From: Roseibium sp. MMSF_3544
Lineage (GTDB): Bacteria > Pseudomonadota > Alphaproteobacteria > Rhizobiales > Stappiaceae
Reading direction: 5' to 3'
NCBI RefSeq assembly: GCF_030732845.1
Contig: NZ_JASHKA010000005.1
Coordinates: forward strand, 62,001 to 126,000
Length of the DNA: 64,000 nt
Part shown: in pieces, positions 8,730 through 17,532 of the stretch
How positions within the stretch are numbered: position 1 is the first letter of the stretch
Layout: each line of letters begins with the position of its first letter
The notes under the pieces: generated by a model
Database searches by the model: none
Told to the model about the DNA's origin: nothing
Seen by the model: the letters and a program-made list of their open reading frames with translations, nothing else
Translations under genes and position numbers: made by a program

Positions 8730-9749
8730 ATGTCCAAAAAAATCCTTCCACTCGTACTCGGCGCTGCAATGGGCGTCGCTGCCACCACGGCTGCGGGTGC
8801 GACAACCTTGGAAGATGTCAAGGCTAAAGGCTTCATCCAGTGTGGTGTGAGCCAGGGTTTGCCTGGCTTCTCCAATCCGGATGCACAGGGGAACTGGACC
8901 GGTCTCGACGTTGATCTCTGCCGCGCCATGGCTGCCGCAGTGTTCGGCGATGCGTCCGCTGTAAAATTCACTCCGCTGTCTGCGAAAGAGCGTTTCACCG
9001 CTCTGCAGTCTGGTGAAGTCGATGTTCTGTCCCGTAACACCACCTGGACCATGTCTCGTGACACCCAGCTGGGCCTGAACTTTGCCGGCGTGAACTACTA
9101 CGACGGTCAGGGTTTCATGGTCCGCAAGGATCTCGGCGTGACATCCGCTCTTGAGCTGTCCGGAGCTTCTGTCTGCACCAACACTGGTACGACGACCGAG
9201 CTGAACGTTGCTGACTACTTCCGTGCCAACAACATGCCGTACGAAATCGTCGCTTTCGAAAAAGCTGACGAGGTTGTTGCTGCATATGATGCCGGTCGTT
9301 GTGACGTTTACACCACGGACGCCTCCGGTCTCTACGCTCAGCGTCTGAAGCTGACCAACCCGGGCGACCACATGGTTCTGCCGGAAATCATTTCCAAAGA
9401 GCCACTTGGTCCGGTTGTGCGTCAGGGCGATGACGAGTGGTTCAACGTTGCCAAGTGGACGCTCAACGCGATGATCAACGCTGAAGAACTCGGCGTGACG
9501 TCTGAAAACGTTGACAACATGAAGTCTTCCGACAACCCGTCCGTCAAGCGTATGCTCGGCGTTGAAGGCGCGTTTGGTGAAGGCATCGGCCTGTCCAACG
9601 ACTGGGCGTACAACATCATCAAAAACGTCGGCAACTACGAAGAAACCTTCAACGCCAATGTCGGTCCGGACACTCCGCTCGGCATTTCCCGCGGTGTGAA
9701 CGCACTGTGGAGCAACGGTGGTTTCCTCTACGCTCCGCCGATCCGCTAA
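8730..9749 (+). CDS. aapJ: General L-amino acid ABC transporter, periplasmic binding protein
   Basis: A 339-residue family 3 solute-binding protein. The signal peptide MSKKILPLVLGAAMG...AGA is cleaved before TTLEDVKAKG, after which GVSQGLPGFSNPDAQGNWTGLDVDLCRAMAAAVFG is the classic opening of AapJ/polar-amino-acid binders. Length matches Rhizobium AapJ (about 340 residues). The ATG at 8730 is chosen because it begins the signal peptide. An in-frame start 171 nt upstream would add an implausible hydrophilic leader. It delivers a broad range of L-amino acids to the AapQM channel encoded just downstream. A strong hairpin follows the stop and probably raises aapJ transcript level over the rest. 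Confidence 0.95.
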   Translation: MSKKILPLVLGAAMGVAATTAAGATTLEDVKAKGFIQCGVSQGLPGFSNPDAQGNWTGLDVDLCRAMAAAVFGDASAVKFTPLSAKERFTALQSGEVDVLSRNTTWTMSRDTQLGLNFAGVNYYDGQGFMVRKDLGVTSALELSGASVCTNTGTTTELNVADYFRANNMPYEIVAFEKADEVVAAYDAGRCDVYTTDASGLYAQRLKLTNPGDHMVLPEIISKEPLGPVVRQGDDEWFNVAKWTLNAMINAEELGVTSENVDNMKSSDNPSVKRMLGVEGAFGEGIGLSNDWAYNIIKNVGNYEETFNANVGPDTPLGISRGVNALWSNGGFLYAPPIR

Positions 9750-9774
9750 TCCTCGATTGATTTGAGGATGAAAG

Positions 9775-9802
9775 GGGTTCCGGCGGCAAACTGCCGGAAC
9801 CC
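9775..9802 (+). terminator. Perfect 10-bp hairpin in the aapJ-aapQ gap (attenuator or mRNA stabiliser)
   Basis: GGGTTCCGGC pairs perfectly with GCCGGAACCC around an eight-base loop. There is no T-run after it, so full termination is unlikely. A second, smaller ATCCTC/GAGGAT hairpin spans the aapJ stop codon (9748-9768). Such structures between a binding-protein gene and permease genes commonly produce differential expression. Confidence 0.65.
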
Positions 9803-9973
9803 TCAATAACACAAATCCACGCACCAAAAGCCGTACAACCGGCACAGGCGTGGGGGGAACAAACTGCTTCGAGGCCGATAGGGGAGCGCGACAACGCGCG
9901 TGCAGAAGCAGGTAAGACGCGAAAGAGGAGAGGCATCTAGCCGGGCTCTTTCCGTGAACTTGGGCGAGGTTCT

Positions 9974-11191
9974 ATGTCAGTAATGGAGCAGGACTCGGCG
10001 GGGGCGCCGGCGCGTGCTTCGCTGGTGAATGATCCCAAATATCGTGGCTACTTCTATCAGCTTCTGCTGGTGGTCTTGCTGGTCACCTTGGGCTACGTCA
10101 TCGTGACGAACACAATCGCTAACCTGGAACGGCAGAACATTGCCTCAGGTTGGGGATTTCTTGAAAACACCGCCGGTTTCGGCATCATCCAATCGCTTGC
10201 ACCTTATTCAGAAACGTCGAGTTATGGGCAGGCGATCTTTGTTGGCTTCCTGAACACGGTCCTGGTTGCGGTTGTCGGTATCTTCTTCGCAACGATCATC
10301 GGTTTCATCGTCGGAATTGCCAGGCTTTCCAACAACTGGGTCATCAGTCGCATCGCTTATTGCTATGTGGAGCTGATCCGCAACGTGCCGTTGCTGCTCC
10401 AGATCTTCTTCTGGTATTTCGCAGTGCTGCGCGCGGTGCCTCAGAAGCGCGAAAAATGGTCGTTTTTCTTCGACACGTTTCACCTGAATATCGCCGGTCT
10501 GCGCGGACCCAAGCCGATTTGGGAACCAGGGGCGGAGTTTATCGGTTACGCGCTGATCATCGGCATCGTCGCAACGATCGCTGTGTCCCGGTGGGCGCGC
10601 AAGAAGCAGGATGCGACTGGCGAACAGTTCCCTGTTTTCTGGACCGGTCTCGGTCTGATTGTCGGCCTGCCAATTATCACCTACTTCGTGACCGGCATGC
10701 CGATGACACTGGAGCATCCGAACTTCGTTGAAGAAGGTCCTATCCTTCGGCGTGGTTTTGAGCTCGGTGTCGGCTTCAACCTGATCCCGGAATTTCTGGC
10801 ATTGACCGCGGCTCTGGCGATCTACACTGCGGCCTTTATCGCTGAAATCGTGCGTGCAGGCATTCAAGCGGTCAGTCACGGCCAAACCGAGGCGGCAAAC
10901 GCGCTTGGTCTGCGTCAGGGCCCGACCTTGCGTCTGGTTATCATCCCGCAGGCTATGCGGGTGATCATTCCGCCACTGACCAGCCAATATCTCAACCTGA
11001 CCAAGAACTCTTCTCTGGCGGTTGCGATTGCCTTCCCGGATCTCGTTTCCGTCGGCGGCACGGTCTTGAACCAAACCGGACAGGCGATCGAAATCATTGG
11101 TATCTGGATGGCTGTTTATCTGTCTCTCAGCCTGATCACGTCGGCCTTCATGAACTGGTACAACCAGCGCATGGCGCTCGTGGAAAGATAG
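9974..11191 (+). CDS. aapQ: General L-amino acid ABC transporter, permease AapQ
   Basis: A 405-residue inner-membrane permease of the His/Glu/Gln family. An N-terminal hydrophobic segment is followed by a long insertion (about residues 55-90 and 160-260) typical of AapQ/BztB, which makes it much longer than HisQ-type permeases. The coupling loop that contacts the ATPase reads EAANALGLRQGPTLRLVIIPQA near residue 300, and NLTKNSSLAVAIAFPDL follows. It pairs with AapM encoded 10 nt downstream. The gene lies after an approximately 220-nt leader with hairpins, so it is probably expressed at a lower level than aapJ. Confidence 0.95.
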   Translation: MSVMEQDSAGAPARASLVNDPKYRGYFYQLLLVVLLVTLGYVIVTNTIANLERQNIASGWGFLENTAGFGIIQSLAPYSETSSYGQAIFVGFLNTVLVAVVGIFFATIIGFIVGIARLSNNWVISRIAYCYVELIRNVPLLLQIFFWYFAVLRAVPQKREKWSFFFDTFHLNIAGLRGPKPIWEPGAEFIGYALIIGIVATIAVSRWARKKQDATGEQFPVFWTGLGLIVGLPIITYFVTGMPMTLEHPNFVEEGPILRRGFELGVGFNLIPEFLALTAALAIYTAAFIAEIVRAGIQAVSHGQTEAANALGLRQGPTLRLVIIPQAMRVIIPPLTSQYLNLTKNSSLAVAIAFPDLVSVGGTVLNQTGQAIEIIGIWMAVYLSLSLITSAFMNWYNQRMALVER

Positions 11192-11201
11192 GGAGAGCAC
11201 C

Positions 11202-12353
11202 ATGGCCAATTCTGACACATTTCAGATCCGAACCGAGGAAGCGCCGCTGCTGCCGGCGCCGGTCTCGACCACCGGTGTGATCGGATGGATGAGGAAAAAT
11301 CTGTTCTCATCCATCAGCAACACCATTCTCACGATAATCGGCATCTGGCTCGCATACTCGATCATCGCCCCGTTCATACAGTTCGCCTTCGTCGACGCTG
11401 TCTGGACCGGTGAAAACCGTGAAGCTTGTCTGCCGCAGGACGGCGGGCACAGCGGGGCCTGTTGGGCTTACGTTGAAGCTTATTTCCCGCAGTTCATTTA
11501 CGGGCGCTATCCGACCGACCAGACCTGGCGCGTGGACATCGTATTCGCGTTGTTTGCGCTCCTTCTGGTGCCGCTTGCGATACCCAGTGCGCCCTTCAAG
11601 CGAACGAATGCGATCCTGTTTCTGGTCGTCCTCCCGATCGTCTCGTACTTCCTTCTGACCGGCCTGGTCATCGGCGGTGCTGTTGTCCTGCCGATCGTGG
11701 AGACTGCGGTTTGGGGCGGATTGCTTGTGACGATGGTCATCGCGGTGACCGGGATTGTTGCCTCGTTGCCGTTGGGCATTGCGCTGGCGCTCGGGCGCCG
11801 GTCGAAAATGCCGATCATCAAGCTCGTCTCGATTATCTTCATCGAGTTCTGGCGCGGGGTACCGCTGATCACCGTGCTTTTCATGTCTTCGGTGATGTTG
11901 CCGCTGTTCCTGCCGGAGGGTGTGACCTTCGACAAGTTGCTGCGCGTTCTCATCGGTGTGACACTGTTCTCGGCAGCCTATATGGCGGAGGTGGTGCGCG
12001 GCGGTCTTCAGGCGATCCCGAAGGGGCAGTATGAAGGCGCAATGGCCTTGGGGCTTCGCTTCTGGCCGATGATGTATCTCATCATTCTGCCTCAGGCGCT
12101 CAAGCTCGTGATCCCGGGCATCGTCAACACCTTCATCGGTCTGTTCAAAGACACGACCCTGGTTCTGATTGTCGGCATGTTCGATCTTCTCGGCCAGATC
12201 CAGTCGTCCTTTACCGATCCGACATGGTCGACCCCAAGCCAGGGCCACACCGGCTATCTGTTCGCTGCGATTGTGTTCTTCGTCTTCTGTTTCGGTATGT
12301 CCCGATACTCCATTTTCATGGAGAAGAAGCTGCACACGGGCCACAAACGTTAG
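11202..12353 (+). CDS. aapM: General L-amino acid ABC transporter, permease AapM
   Basis: A 383-residue partner permease of AapQ. It has a hydrophilic N-terminal 30 residues, a membrane segment near 35-55, an extended periplasmic loop containing two cysteines (EACLPQDGGHSGACW), and a C-terminal transmembrane core. The coupling loop EGAMALGLRFWPMMYLIILPQALKLVIPGIVN and LFKDTTLVLIVGMFDLLG are standard for this family. The ATG follows a GGGAGAGCACC ribosome site. The order J-Q-M-P is the canonical aap/bzt operon order. Confidence 0.95.
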   Translation: MANSDTFQIRTEEAPLLPAPVSTTGVIGWMRKNLFSSISNTILTIIGIWLAYSIIAPFIQFAFVDAVWTGENREACLPQDGGHSGACWAYVEAYFPQFIYGRYPTDQTWRVDIVFALFALLLVPLAIPSAPFKRTNAILFLVVLPIVSYFLLTGLVIGGAVVLPIVETAVWGGLLVTMVIAVTGIVASLPLGIALALGRRSKMPIIKLVSIIFIEFWRGVPLITVLFMSSVMLPLFLPEGVTFDKLLRVLIGVTLFSAAYMAEVVRGGLQAIPKGQYEGAMALGLRFWPMMYLIILPQALKLVIPGIVNTFIGLFKDTTLVLIVGMFDLLGQIQSSFTDPTWSTPSQGHTGYLFAAIVFFVFCFGMSRYSIFMEKKLHTGHKR

Positions 12354-12424
12354 CAAAGAAACGAAATTCGGGGCGCGCGGTCATACGCAGCGCCCCGGCC
12401 TAAAGACTTCTGGAGTGAAAATTC

Positions 12425-13228
12425 ATGACCGAGAATGCTGTAAACGCAGAAGAGCTTGCCGCCGATCGTTCAAAGATGACGATTTCCGACACGGATGTCG
12501 CGATCGAAATCAACAACATGAACAAGTGGTACGGCGACTTTCATGTGCTGCGGGACATTAACCTGAAAGTCATGCGCGGCGAGCGGATCGTTATCTGCGG
12601 ACCGTCCGGTTCCGGTAAATCAACCATGATCCGCTGCATCAACCGTCTGGAGGAACACCAGGCGGGTCAGATCGTGGTGGACGGGATCGAATTGACCAAC
12701 GACCTGAAAAAGATCGACGAGATCCGCCGTGAAGTCGGCATGTGCTTTCAGCACTTCAACCTGTTTCCGCATCTGACGATCCTGGAGAACTGCACGCTGG
12801 CACCGATCTGGGTACGCAAGATGCCGAAGAAGGAAGCCGAAGACATCGCGATGCACTACCTGGAGCGCGTCAAGATCCCCGAACAGGCCCTGAAATACCC
12901 GGGTCAGCTCTCAGGTGGTCAGCAGCAGCGTGTGGCAATCGCCCGCTCGCTGTGCATGAGCCCGAAGATCATGCTGTTTGATGAGCCGACATCCGCTCTC
13001 GATCCGGAGATGATCAAGGAAGTTCTCGACGTGATGGTCGGTCTTGCCGAAGAAGGCATGACCATGCTTTGCGTAACCCACGAAATGGGCTTTGCGCGGA
13101 AAGTGGCGAACCGCGTGATCTTCATGGATCAGGGCCAGATCGTGGAGCAGAACGAGCCGGAGGATTTCTTCGTCAACCCGCAGCACGAGCGCACGAAACT
13201 GTTCCTCAGCCAGATCCTGCATCACTAA
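12425..13228 (+). CDS. aapP: General L-amino acid ABC transporter, ATPase AapP
   Basis: A 267-residue ABC ATPase that energises the AapQM channel. Walker A is GPSGSGKST (59-67), the Q-loop lies in [11 protein letters not shown], the signature is LSGGQQQR (162-169), Walker B plus D-loop is [13 protein letters not shown] (184-196) and the switch histidine is H219 in VTHEMGF. An N-terminal extension of about 25 residues precedes the [13 protein letters not shown] core. The operon appears to end here: a hairpin with a T-rich tract starts 86 nt after the stop, though that hairpin lies inside the next gene. Confidence 0.95.
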   Translation: MTENAVNAEELAADRSKMTISDTDVAIEINNMNKWYGDFHVLRDINLKVMRGERIVICGPSGSGKSTMIRCINRLEEHQAGQIVVDGIELTNDLKKIDEIRREVGMCFQHFNLFPHLTILENCTLAPIWVRKMPKKEAEDIAMHYLERVKIPEQALKYPGQLSGGQQQRVAIARSLCMSPKIMLFDEPTSALDPEMIKEVLDVMVGLAEEGMTMLCVTHEMGFARKVANRVIFMDQGQIVEQNEPEDFFVNPQHERTKLFLSQILHH

Positions 13229-13240
13229 CCGGACGCCTTA

Positions 13241-13969
13241 ATGCGTCCGGCAAGAATTGCTCGCAGTATCCTTGTCTGGTTCCTGCTGCTTGCCGCAACG
13301 CTCACAATTATTATCGGCCTTGGGACGCTTGTTCCAAGGCCGTTCTCTTTTTCTGCCGAAACGGGTGAACCTGGGACCGCAGATCAGCGCCGTATTCTCG
13401 TGCTCACCAATCCGATTCACACGGACATAGCCCTTCCGGCCGATCCGGACGTTCTTGAAGCCCTGTCCTTTGTTTCAGAAGAAGGACTGGATCTCGATTA
13501 TACGGGTGTCTTCTGGATCATTATCGGTTGGGGCGGACGGTCCTTCTACATTGAAACGCCCACATGGGCCGACCTGAAACCTGGCCCCGTCATAGACGCT
13601 CTGACATGGGACAGATCAGTGATGCATGTGCGCCGCGCCGGGCAGATTTCACCGTCCAACGAAAGCGTGCGCGCAATCGATTTGAACAACGCGGAGTTCG
13701 ATGCGCTGCTCAACGGCATCCAGCGCAGTTTTGAGCCAGGCGAGGAGGGCCGTCCGCGGTCAATACAGGGCGCGGCTTACGACGCACACGATATCTTCTT
13801 TCCGGCAAAAGGCGGCTTTAATGCGCTCATGGGGTGCAATACGTGGACAGCGCGCATGCTGCGCATTTCCGGTGTGCGCACCGGTCTCTGGACCCCGCTG
13901 CCGTTCACGCTGAACTGGTCGCTGGATCTGCACAACGCCGGCCGGCAGGCGAGCCCAGCTACCGAATAA
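13241..13969 (+). CDS. DUF2459 / TIGR02117-family protein
   Basis: A 242-residue protein with one N-terminal membrane segment or uncleaved signal (residues 9-30) and a DUF2459 body: VLTNPIHTDIALP near 53-65, VFWIIIGWGGRSFYIETPTWADL in the middle, and a late FNALMGCNTWTARMLR containing the conserved Cys/Asn. TIGR02117 proteins are of unknown function and are sometimes found near urease genes; there are none here. The start lies 12 nt after aapP, so read-through from the aap operon is possible, but a strong terminator-like hairpin lies within codons 25-37. The motif set resembles a papain-like protease fold, which is a guess. Confidence 0.78.
   Translation: MRPARIARSILVWFLLLAATLTIIIGLGTLVPRPFSFSAETGEPGTADQRRILVLTNPIHTDIALPADPDVLEALSFVSEEGLDLDYTGVFWIIIGWGGRSFYIETPTWADLKPGPVIDALTWDRSVMHVRRAGQISPSNESVRAIDLNNAEFDALLNGIQRSFEPGEEGRPRSIQGAAYDAHDIFFPAKGGFNALMGCNTWTARMLRISGVRTGLWTPLPFTLNWSLDLHNAGRQASPATE
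13315..13352 (+). terminator. Terminator-like hairpin of the aap operon, inside the DUF2459 coding sequence
   Basis: CGGCCTTGG pairs perfectly with CCAAGGCCG, extendable to 12 bp with a four-base loop, and is followed by TTCTCTTTTT. This has all the features of an intrinsic terminator and sits 86 nt after the aapP stop. It is unusual because it falls within the first 40 codons of the next gene. Confidence 0.7.
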
Positions 13970-14003
13970 ACCGGTGCATCCGGAAAAGTCTAGGATCCGT
14001 ATC

Positions 14004-14849
14004 CTACGCCTCTTCGGAAATCACGTCCGTGTCGTCCCGGCCACCCCATTCGACCCATGAACCATCGTAAAGCGCGAGGTCACGCCCACCGAGGATTGTG
14101 AGCGCAAGGGTCAGAATTGCAGCAGTCACCCCGGAACCGCATGTTGTCGTGACAGGTTTTTGCGGATCGACACCCGCTTCCTGGAAAAGTTGAGCGAGCT
14201 CTTCGCGCGACCGGAAAACGCCGCTCTCATTGATCAGATGCGTGAAGGGGAGGTTGTGCGCGCCCGGCATGTGACCGGCACGCAGACCTGCGCGCGGTTC
14301 CGGCGCGGTGCCGGCAAACCGGTCGGACGATCTCGCATCGACAACCTGGCGCGAACTTGATGCGATGGTGCTGCGCATCTGCGCCAGATCGGCCACGGCA
14401 CCGTGGTTGAGCCGGGACGAGAAGTGGCTTTGAAGCTTGCGCGTTTCGTCGTCGGTTACCGGGCGGTTTTCCGCTCGCCATTTTGGAAACCCACCATCCA
14501 GCACGTAGACGCTTTCTGCACCCATTGTCCGCAGCGTCCACCAGACGCGCGGAGCGGAATAAAACCCGAAATCATCATAGACGACGATTGTCTGGCCATC
14601 GCCGATGCCAAGTTTGCGCATCGCCGACGAGAACGCATGCGGTGCCGGCAACATGTGCGGCAGGTCGCTGTTCTTGTCGCAGATGTCATTGACGTCGAAG
14701 AAGACGGCGCCTGGTACGTGGGCATGGGGATAGACCGGAGGTGCATCCGGATGCGTCACGGGCGGCATCCAGGCATTGATCACGGCGAGATCGGGAGTAT
14801 TAAGATGATCGGCCAGCCATTGGGTGGAAACAAGCGGATGGTCGGACAT
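14004..14849 (-). CDS. sseA: 3-mercaptopyruvate sulfurtransferase
   Basis: A 281-residue tandem rhodanese enzyme that transfers sulfur from 3-mercaptopyruvate to thiol acceptors or cyanide. The inactive N-terminal domain carries VPGAVFFDVNDICD and YDDFGFYSAPRVWW. The active C-terminal domain carries RAGHMPGAHNLPF and the catalytic cysteine C237 in TTCGSGVTAAI. The CGSGVTA loop is diagnostic for mercaptopyruvate rather than thiosulfate specificity. The ATG at 14849 follows a clear AAGGAG site. It appears monocistronic. Confidence 0.92.
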   Translation of the reverse strand: MSDHPLVSTQWLADHLNTPDLAVINAWMPPVTHPDAPPVYPHAHVPGAVFFDVNDICDKNSDLPHMLPAPHAFSSAMRKLGIGDGQTIVVYDDFGFYSAPRVWWTLRTMGAESVYVLDGGFPKWRAENRPVTDDETRKLQSHFSSRLNHGAVADLAQMRSTIASSSRQVVDARSSDRFAGTAPEPRAGLRAGHMPGAHNLPFTHLINESGVFRSREELAQLFQEAGVDPQKPVTTTCGSGVTAAILTLALTILGGRDLALYDGSWVEWGGRDDTDVISEEA

Positions 14850-15044
14850 TGCAGCTCCTTAAGTCACGTAGATTCCCCGGGCTTCGTGCAAGTCTTCGAA
14901 GGATAATTCCGGATTGCGCTGTAAGTGAATGTGATCTGGACCCTTGGGAACATCGACCCAGTCGGGCTTGTGTTTGAGACTGGTATGGACGGTTTCAGGT
15001 GGTCTTGGCAACACTTGCAGAAACATTTGCAACATTCCGTCGGT

Positions 15045-15761
15045 TCAATCCTTCAGACCTATACGGACCCTTCTGTTCTGTTTGCCCTTGTTTTCGATCT
15101 TTCCAAGAGAAAGCTCGCCTATCTCCGAAGTGCGGGAAACGTGGGTGCCGCCACAGGGCTGCAGATCGACATCACCGCCAATCCGCACCAGCCGGACTTT
15201 TCCTGATCCGCGTGGCGGCTTGACCGACATGGTTTTCACCAGTCCCGGATTGGCATCAAGTTCCGCGTCGGTAATCCATTCGGTCGTCACCTCATGATCC
15301 TCAGCGGCGAGTGCGTTGAGCGTCGCAATCAGTGTCTCCTTGTCAATCGCTCCGCTGTCCATGTTGAAATCCAGGCGGCCCTCCCGGTCTCCGATCTGTC
15401 CGCCTGTCACCGGAAAGGGGAGCGCAACGGAGAGGAGGTGAAGCGCCGTATGGACCCGCATCAGCCGGTATCTGCGCGGCCAATCGATATGCGCGGTCAC
15501 TTTGGTCCCGGCCGCCGGGAGTGTTTGTCCCTCCGTTGGCACATGAACGATGGTTGACTTGTCCGCGTCGTAAACGGCTGTTGCAATCTCGATCCGGCTT
15601 CCGTCGGCGAGTTCCAGGTAGCCGCTATCACCCGGTTGACCGCCACCGGTCGCGTAAAAAACCGTCCGGTCGAGAACAAGTCCGCCTCTATCGTTTATTT
15701 CAGCGACTTCCGCTTCGCACGTGCGCAGGTAAGCATCGTCGCGAAACAAGGGTGTGGTCAT
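15045..15761 (-). CDS. Alanyl-tRNA editing protein (AlaX-type trans-editing hydrolase)
   Basis: A 238-residue stand-alone homologue of the AlaRS editing domain that hydrolyses Ser- or Gly-tRNA(Ala). The zinc ligands are visible: H104 and H108 in RVHTALHLL, and C203 and H207 in QPCGGTHV. GGGQPGDSG near residue 40 is the N-terminal beta-barrel signature of the longer AlaX class. There is no aminoacylation domain. A flavoprotein gene and a LysE exporter gene lie upstream on the same strand, so the three may form one unit, but a 119-nt gap makes this uncertain. Confidence 0.88.
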   Translation of the reverse strand: MTTPLFRDDAYLRTCEAEVAEINDRGGLVLDRTVFYATGGGQPGDSGYLELADGSRIEIATAVYDADKSTIVHVPTEGQTLPAAGTKVTAHIDWPRRYRLMRVHTALHLLSVALPFPVTGGQIGDREGRLDFNMDSGAIDKETLIATLNALAAEDHEVTTEWITDAELDANPGLVKTMSVKPPRGSGKVRLVRIGGDVDLQPCGGTHVSRTSEIGELSLGKIENKGKQNRRVRIGLKD

Positions 15762-15880
15762 GAGGAACTCCCGGTGGATCGATCTGGATCAAAAGGATTT
15801 GTTGCATCGGATCACCGGAGAGACCGGGTTTGCAAGTGCGGCAAATGTGTTTTTGGCAAGTTCAGCGGTTCTGGGACGCA

Positions 15881-16783
15881 TTATTTTGCGAAACAGTAGT
15901 CCATAACGATGGAAGCTGCCGCCATGTTGCCCATGTGCAGGGCCGTGGGCGTGTTCTGGTGCCCCGCATAGACGAGGTCACCGGCTGCGTAAAGACCGGC
16001 CTCTGAGGTTCGAAAGCCATCGTCGACAGCGACGTAGCCGGCATCCGTCAGCGATGCTCCAAGGTTCGCGACCAACTCGGGCAGTCGCTGGTTGGGAAAG
16101 ACAAGTAGGCAATCCATTTCGATGGATTTTCCATCGGACATTTCGACCTCTGTCAGATTCCCGTCCTTGTGATGTACCCTTTTTGGCAGACCGTGCTCGA
16201 TCTCGGCGCCCAGCTGTCTGATCTGTGCCAGGCGCTCCTCGCTCACGGAGATTTCCGGTGCAAGAAAGTAGGTTAGCTGGTCGGTCCAGTGCCTGTAAAT
16301 TTCCGCCGCATCCACAACCTCGGGGCGGTTGGCATAAATGCCCCAACGTTGTCCGTGCCACTCAATCCCGTGACAAAAGGGACAGTTGATGATGCTGTGT
16401 CCCCAGCACGCACCAAGGCCTTCAAGATCAGGAAGACAATCCGTCATGCCTGTCGCAAGCACCACGATCTCGGCTGTCACGATGGAGCCATCTGTCAGTG
16501 TCAGCCGAAAACATCCGTCTTGCCGCTGCAAGCCGGTGATTTCGGCATCTTCGAAACGAGCATATGGATAGGACTTGATATCGCGGCGAATGGCCTGCCG
16601 GACATCCACCGGTGGCTTTTTGTCGAAACCCGGCAATGCACCGACAAACGGAGACGAGGCATTTCTGGGGGGCGTGCCGGCGTCGAACACAATTGTCTTC
16701 ATCATTGAACGCGAAAGCGTCAGCGCCGCTGCAAGCCCGGCTGGGCCAGCACCAATGATTGCAACTTGCGTATCCATCAGCAA
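15881..16783 (-). CDS. Thioredoxin-reductase-like FAD/NAD(P) oxidoreductase with CPFC motif
   Basis: A 300-residue two-dinucleotide-domain flavoprotein. The FAD site is GAGPAG (11-16), ATGMTDCLPDLEG is the second FAD contact, the redox pair is C134-P-F-C137 in INCPFCHGIEW, and GLYAAGDLV near the C-terminus closes the FAD domain. The CPxCHGxE wording is typical of thioredoxin-reductase-like proteins that do not necessarily reduce thioredoxin, such as gliotoxin-oxidase-like enzymes. The NAD(P) glycine loop reads poorly (GIYANRPEV instead of GxGxxA), so cofactor preference is uncertain. It is 12 nt downstream of the LysE gene and likely co-transcribed. Confidence 0.8.
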   Translation of the reverse strand: MLMDTQVAIIGAGPAGLAAALTLSRSMMKTIVFDAGTPPRNASSPFVGALPGFDKKPPVDVRQAIRRDIKSYPYARFEDAEITGLQRQDGCFRLTLTDGSIVTAEIVVLATGMTDCLPDLEGLGACWGHSIINCPFCHGIEWHGQRWGIYANRPEVVDAAEIYRHWTDQLTYFLAPEISVSEERLAQIRQLGAEIEHGLPKRVHHKDGNLTEVEMSDGKSIEMDCLLVFPNQRLPELVANLGASLTDAGYVAVDDGFRTSEAGLYAAGDLVYAGHQNTPTALHMGNMAAASIVMDYCFAK

Positions 16784-16795
16784 TGATCTCCTGGT

Positions 16796-17446
16796 TCAGC
16801 TGTTGGCTTTGGCGACAAGCAGTTTCAGTGCGAAGCTGCCCATGATCCCGGCAAATACCCAGTCGAAAACGCGCATGAAGGACGGCGACGATCTGAGAAA
16901 ACCTGAAAATGCGCTGGCACCGAGCACCATCAAAGCACAAATGGGCAGTCCAAGGGCAACGAAGTAAGCGCCCAGAAACAAAAGCTTGCCGACCGCATTC
17001 GGATCGCTCGCGCTGACGAATTGAGGCAGGAACGTTACGAAGAACAAGACGATCTTTGGATTGAGTATGTTGACGCCCAGGCCTTGAAGCCAAACGCGGT
17101 GGAATGGCTGTTGAGGCGTTTTGACTGTTTCGAGCGATAGCGAGGACCCGTTTCGGATCGCCTGGTAGGCGAGCCAGATCAGGTAGGCTGCACCGACGAT
17201 CTTCAAGACAGTGAAACCAATTTCGGAGGCTGCAAGAAGGGCGGAGACGCCGACCGCTGCCAGGACGGTATGGATAACCAGACCGCAAGTTGCTCCCAAA
17301 ACCGCTGCGATGCCTGCTTTTCTTCCCTGTGTCAGCGTTTTTCCCATGAACAGTGTCATGTCCGGTCCGGGGGTGATCGTCAGGATCAGGGCCGCCACGG
17401 TGAAAGCGCCAAGGATGGTTGCCGAAGGGATGAATTCTGGAAGCAT
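16796..17446 (-). CDS. LysE-family amino acid exporter
   Basis: A 216-residue RhtB/LysE translocator with about six hydrophobic helices. The family signature is seen at TITPGPDMTLFMGKTLTQGRKAG (residues 23-45), followed by GATCGLVIHTVLAAVGVSALL and LNPKIVLFFVTFLPQFV in the second half. These proteins export amino acids or their homoserine-type derivatives. The substrate cannot be told from sequence. Its close link to the flavoprotein gene, and looser link to an alanyl-tRNA editing gene, suggests a role in removing toxic or non-cognate amino acids (inference). Confidence 0.88.
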   Translation of the reverse strand: MLPEFIPSATILGAFTVAALILTITPGPDMTLFMGKTLTQGRKAGIAAVLGATCGLVIHTVLAAVGVSALLAASEIGFTVLKIVGAAYLIWLAYQAIRNGSSLSLETVKTPQQPFHRVWLQGLGVNILNPKIVLFFVTFLPQFVSASDPNAVGKLLFLGAYFVALGLPICALMVLGASAFSGFLRSSPSFMRVFDWVFAGIMGSFALKLLVAKANS

Positions 17447-17532
17447 TTGAGCCGCCTGGATTGGTTTACCTGCGTCAGCAATTCACACTAACAGCGTCGA
17501 ATGTCAAACAGGTACGCGCCGTGTGCAGCCAC

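Noticed and set aside
8679..9845. A 388-codon minus-strand frame across aapJ
   Set aside because: aapJ on the plus strand has a signal peptide, family 3 motifs and operon context. The antisense frame has none.
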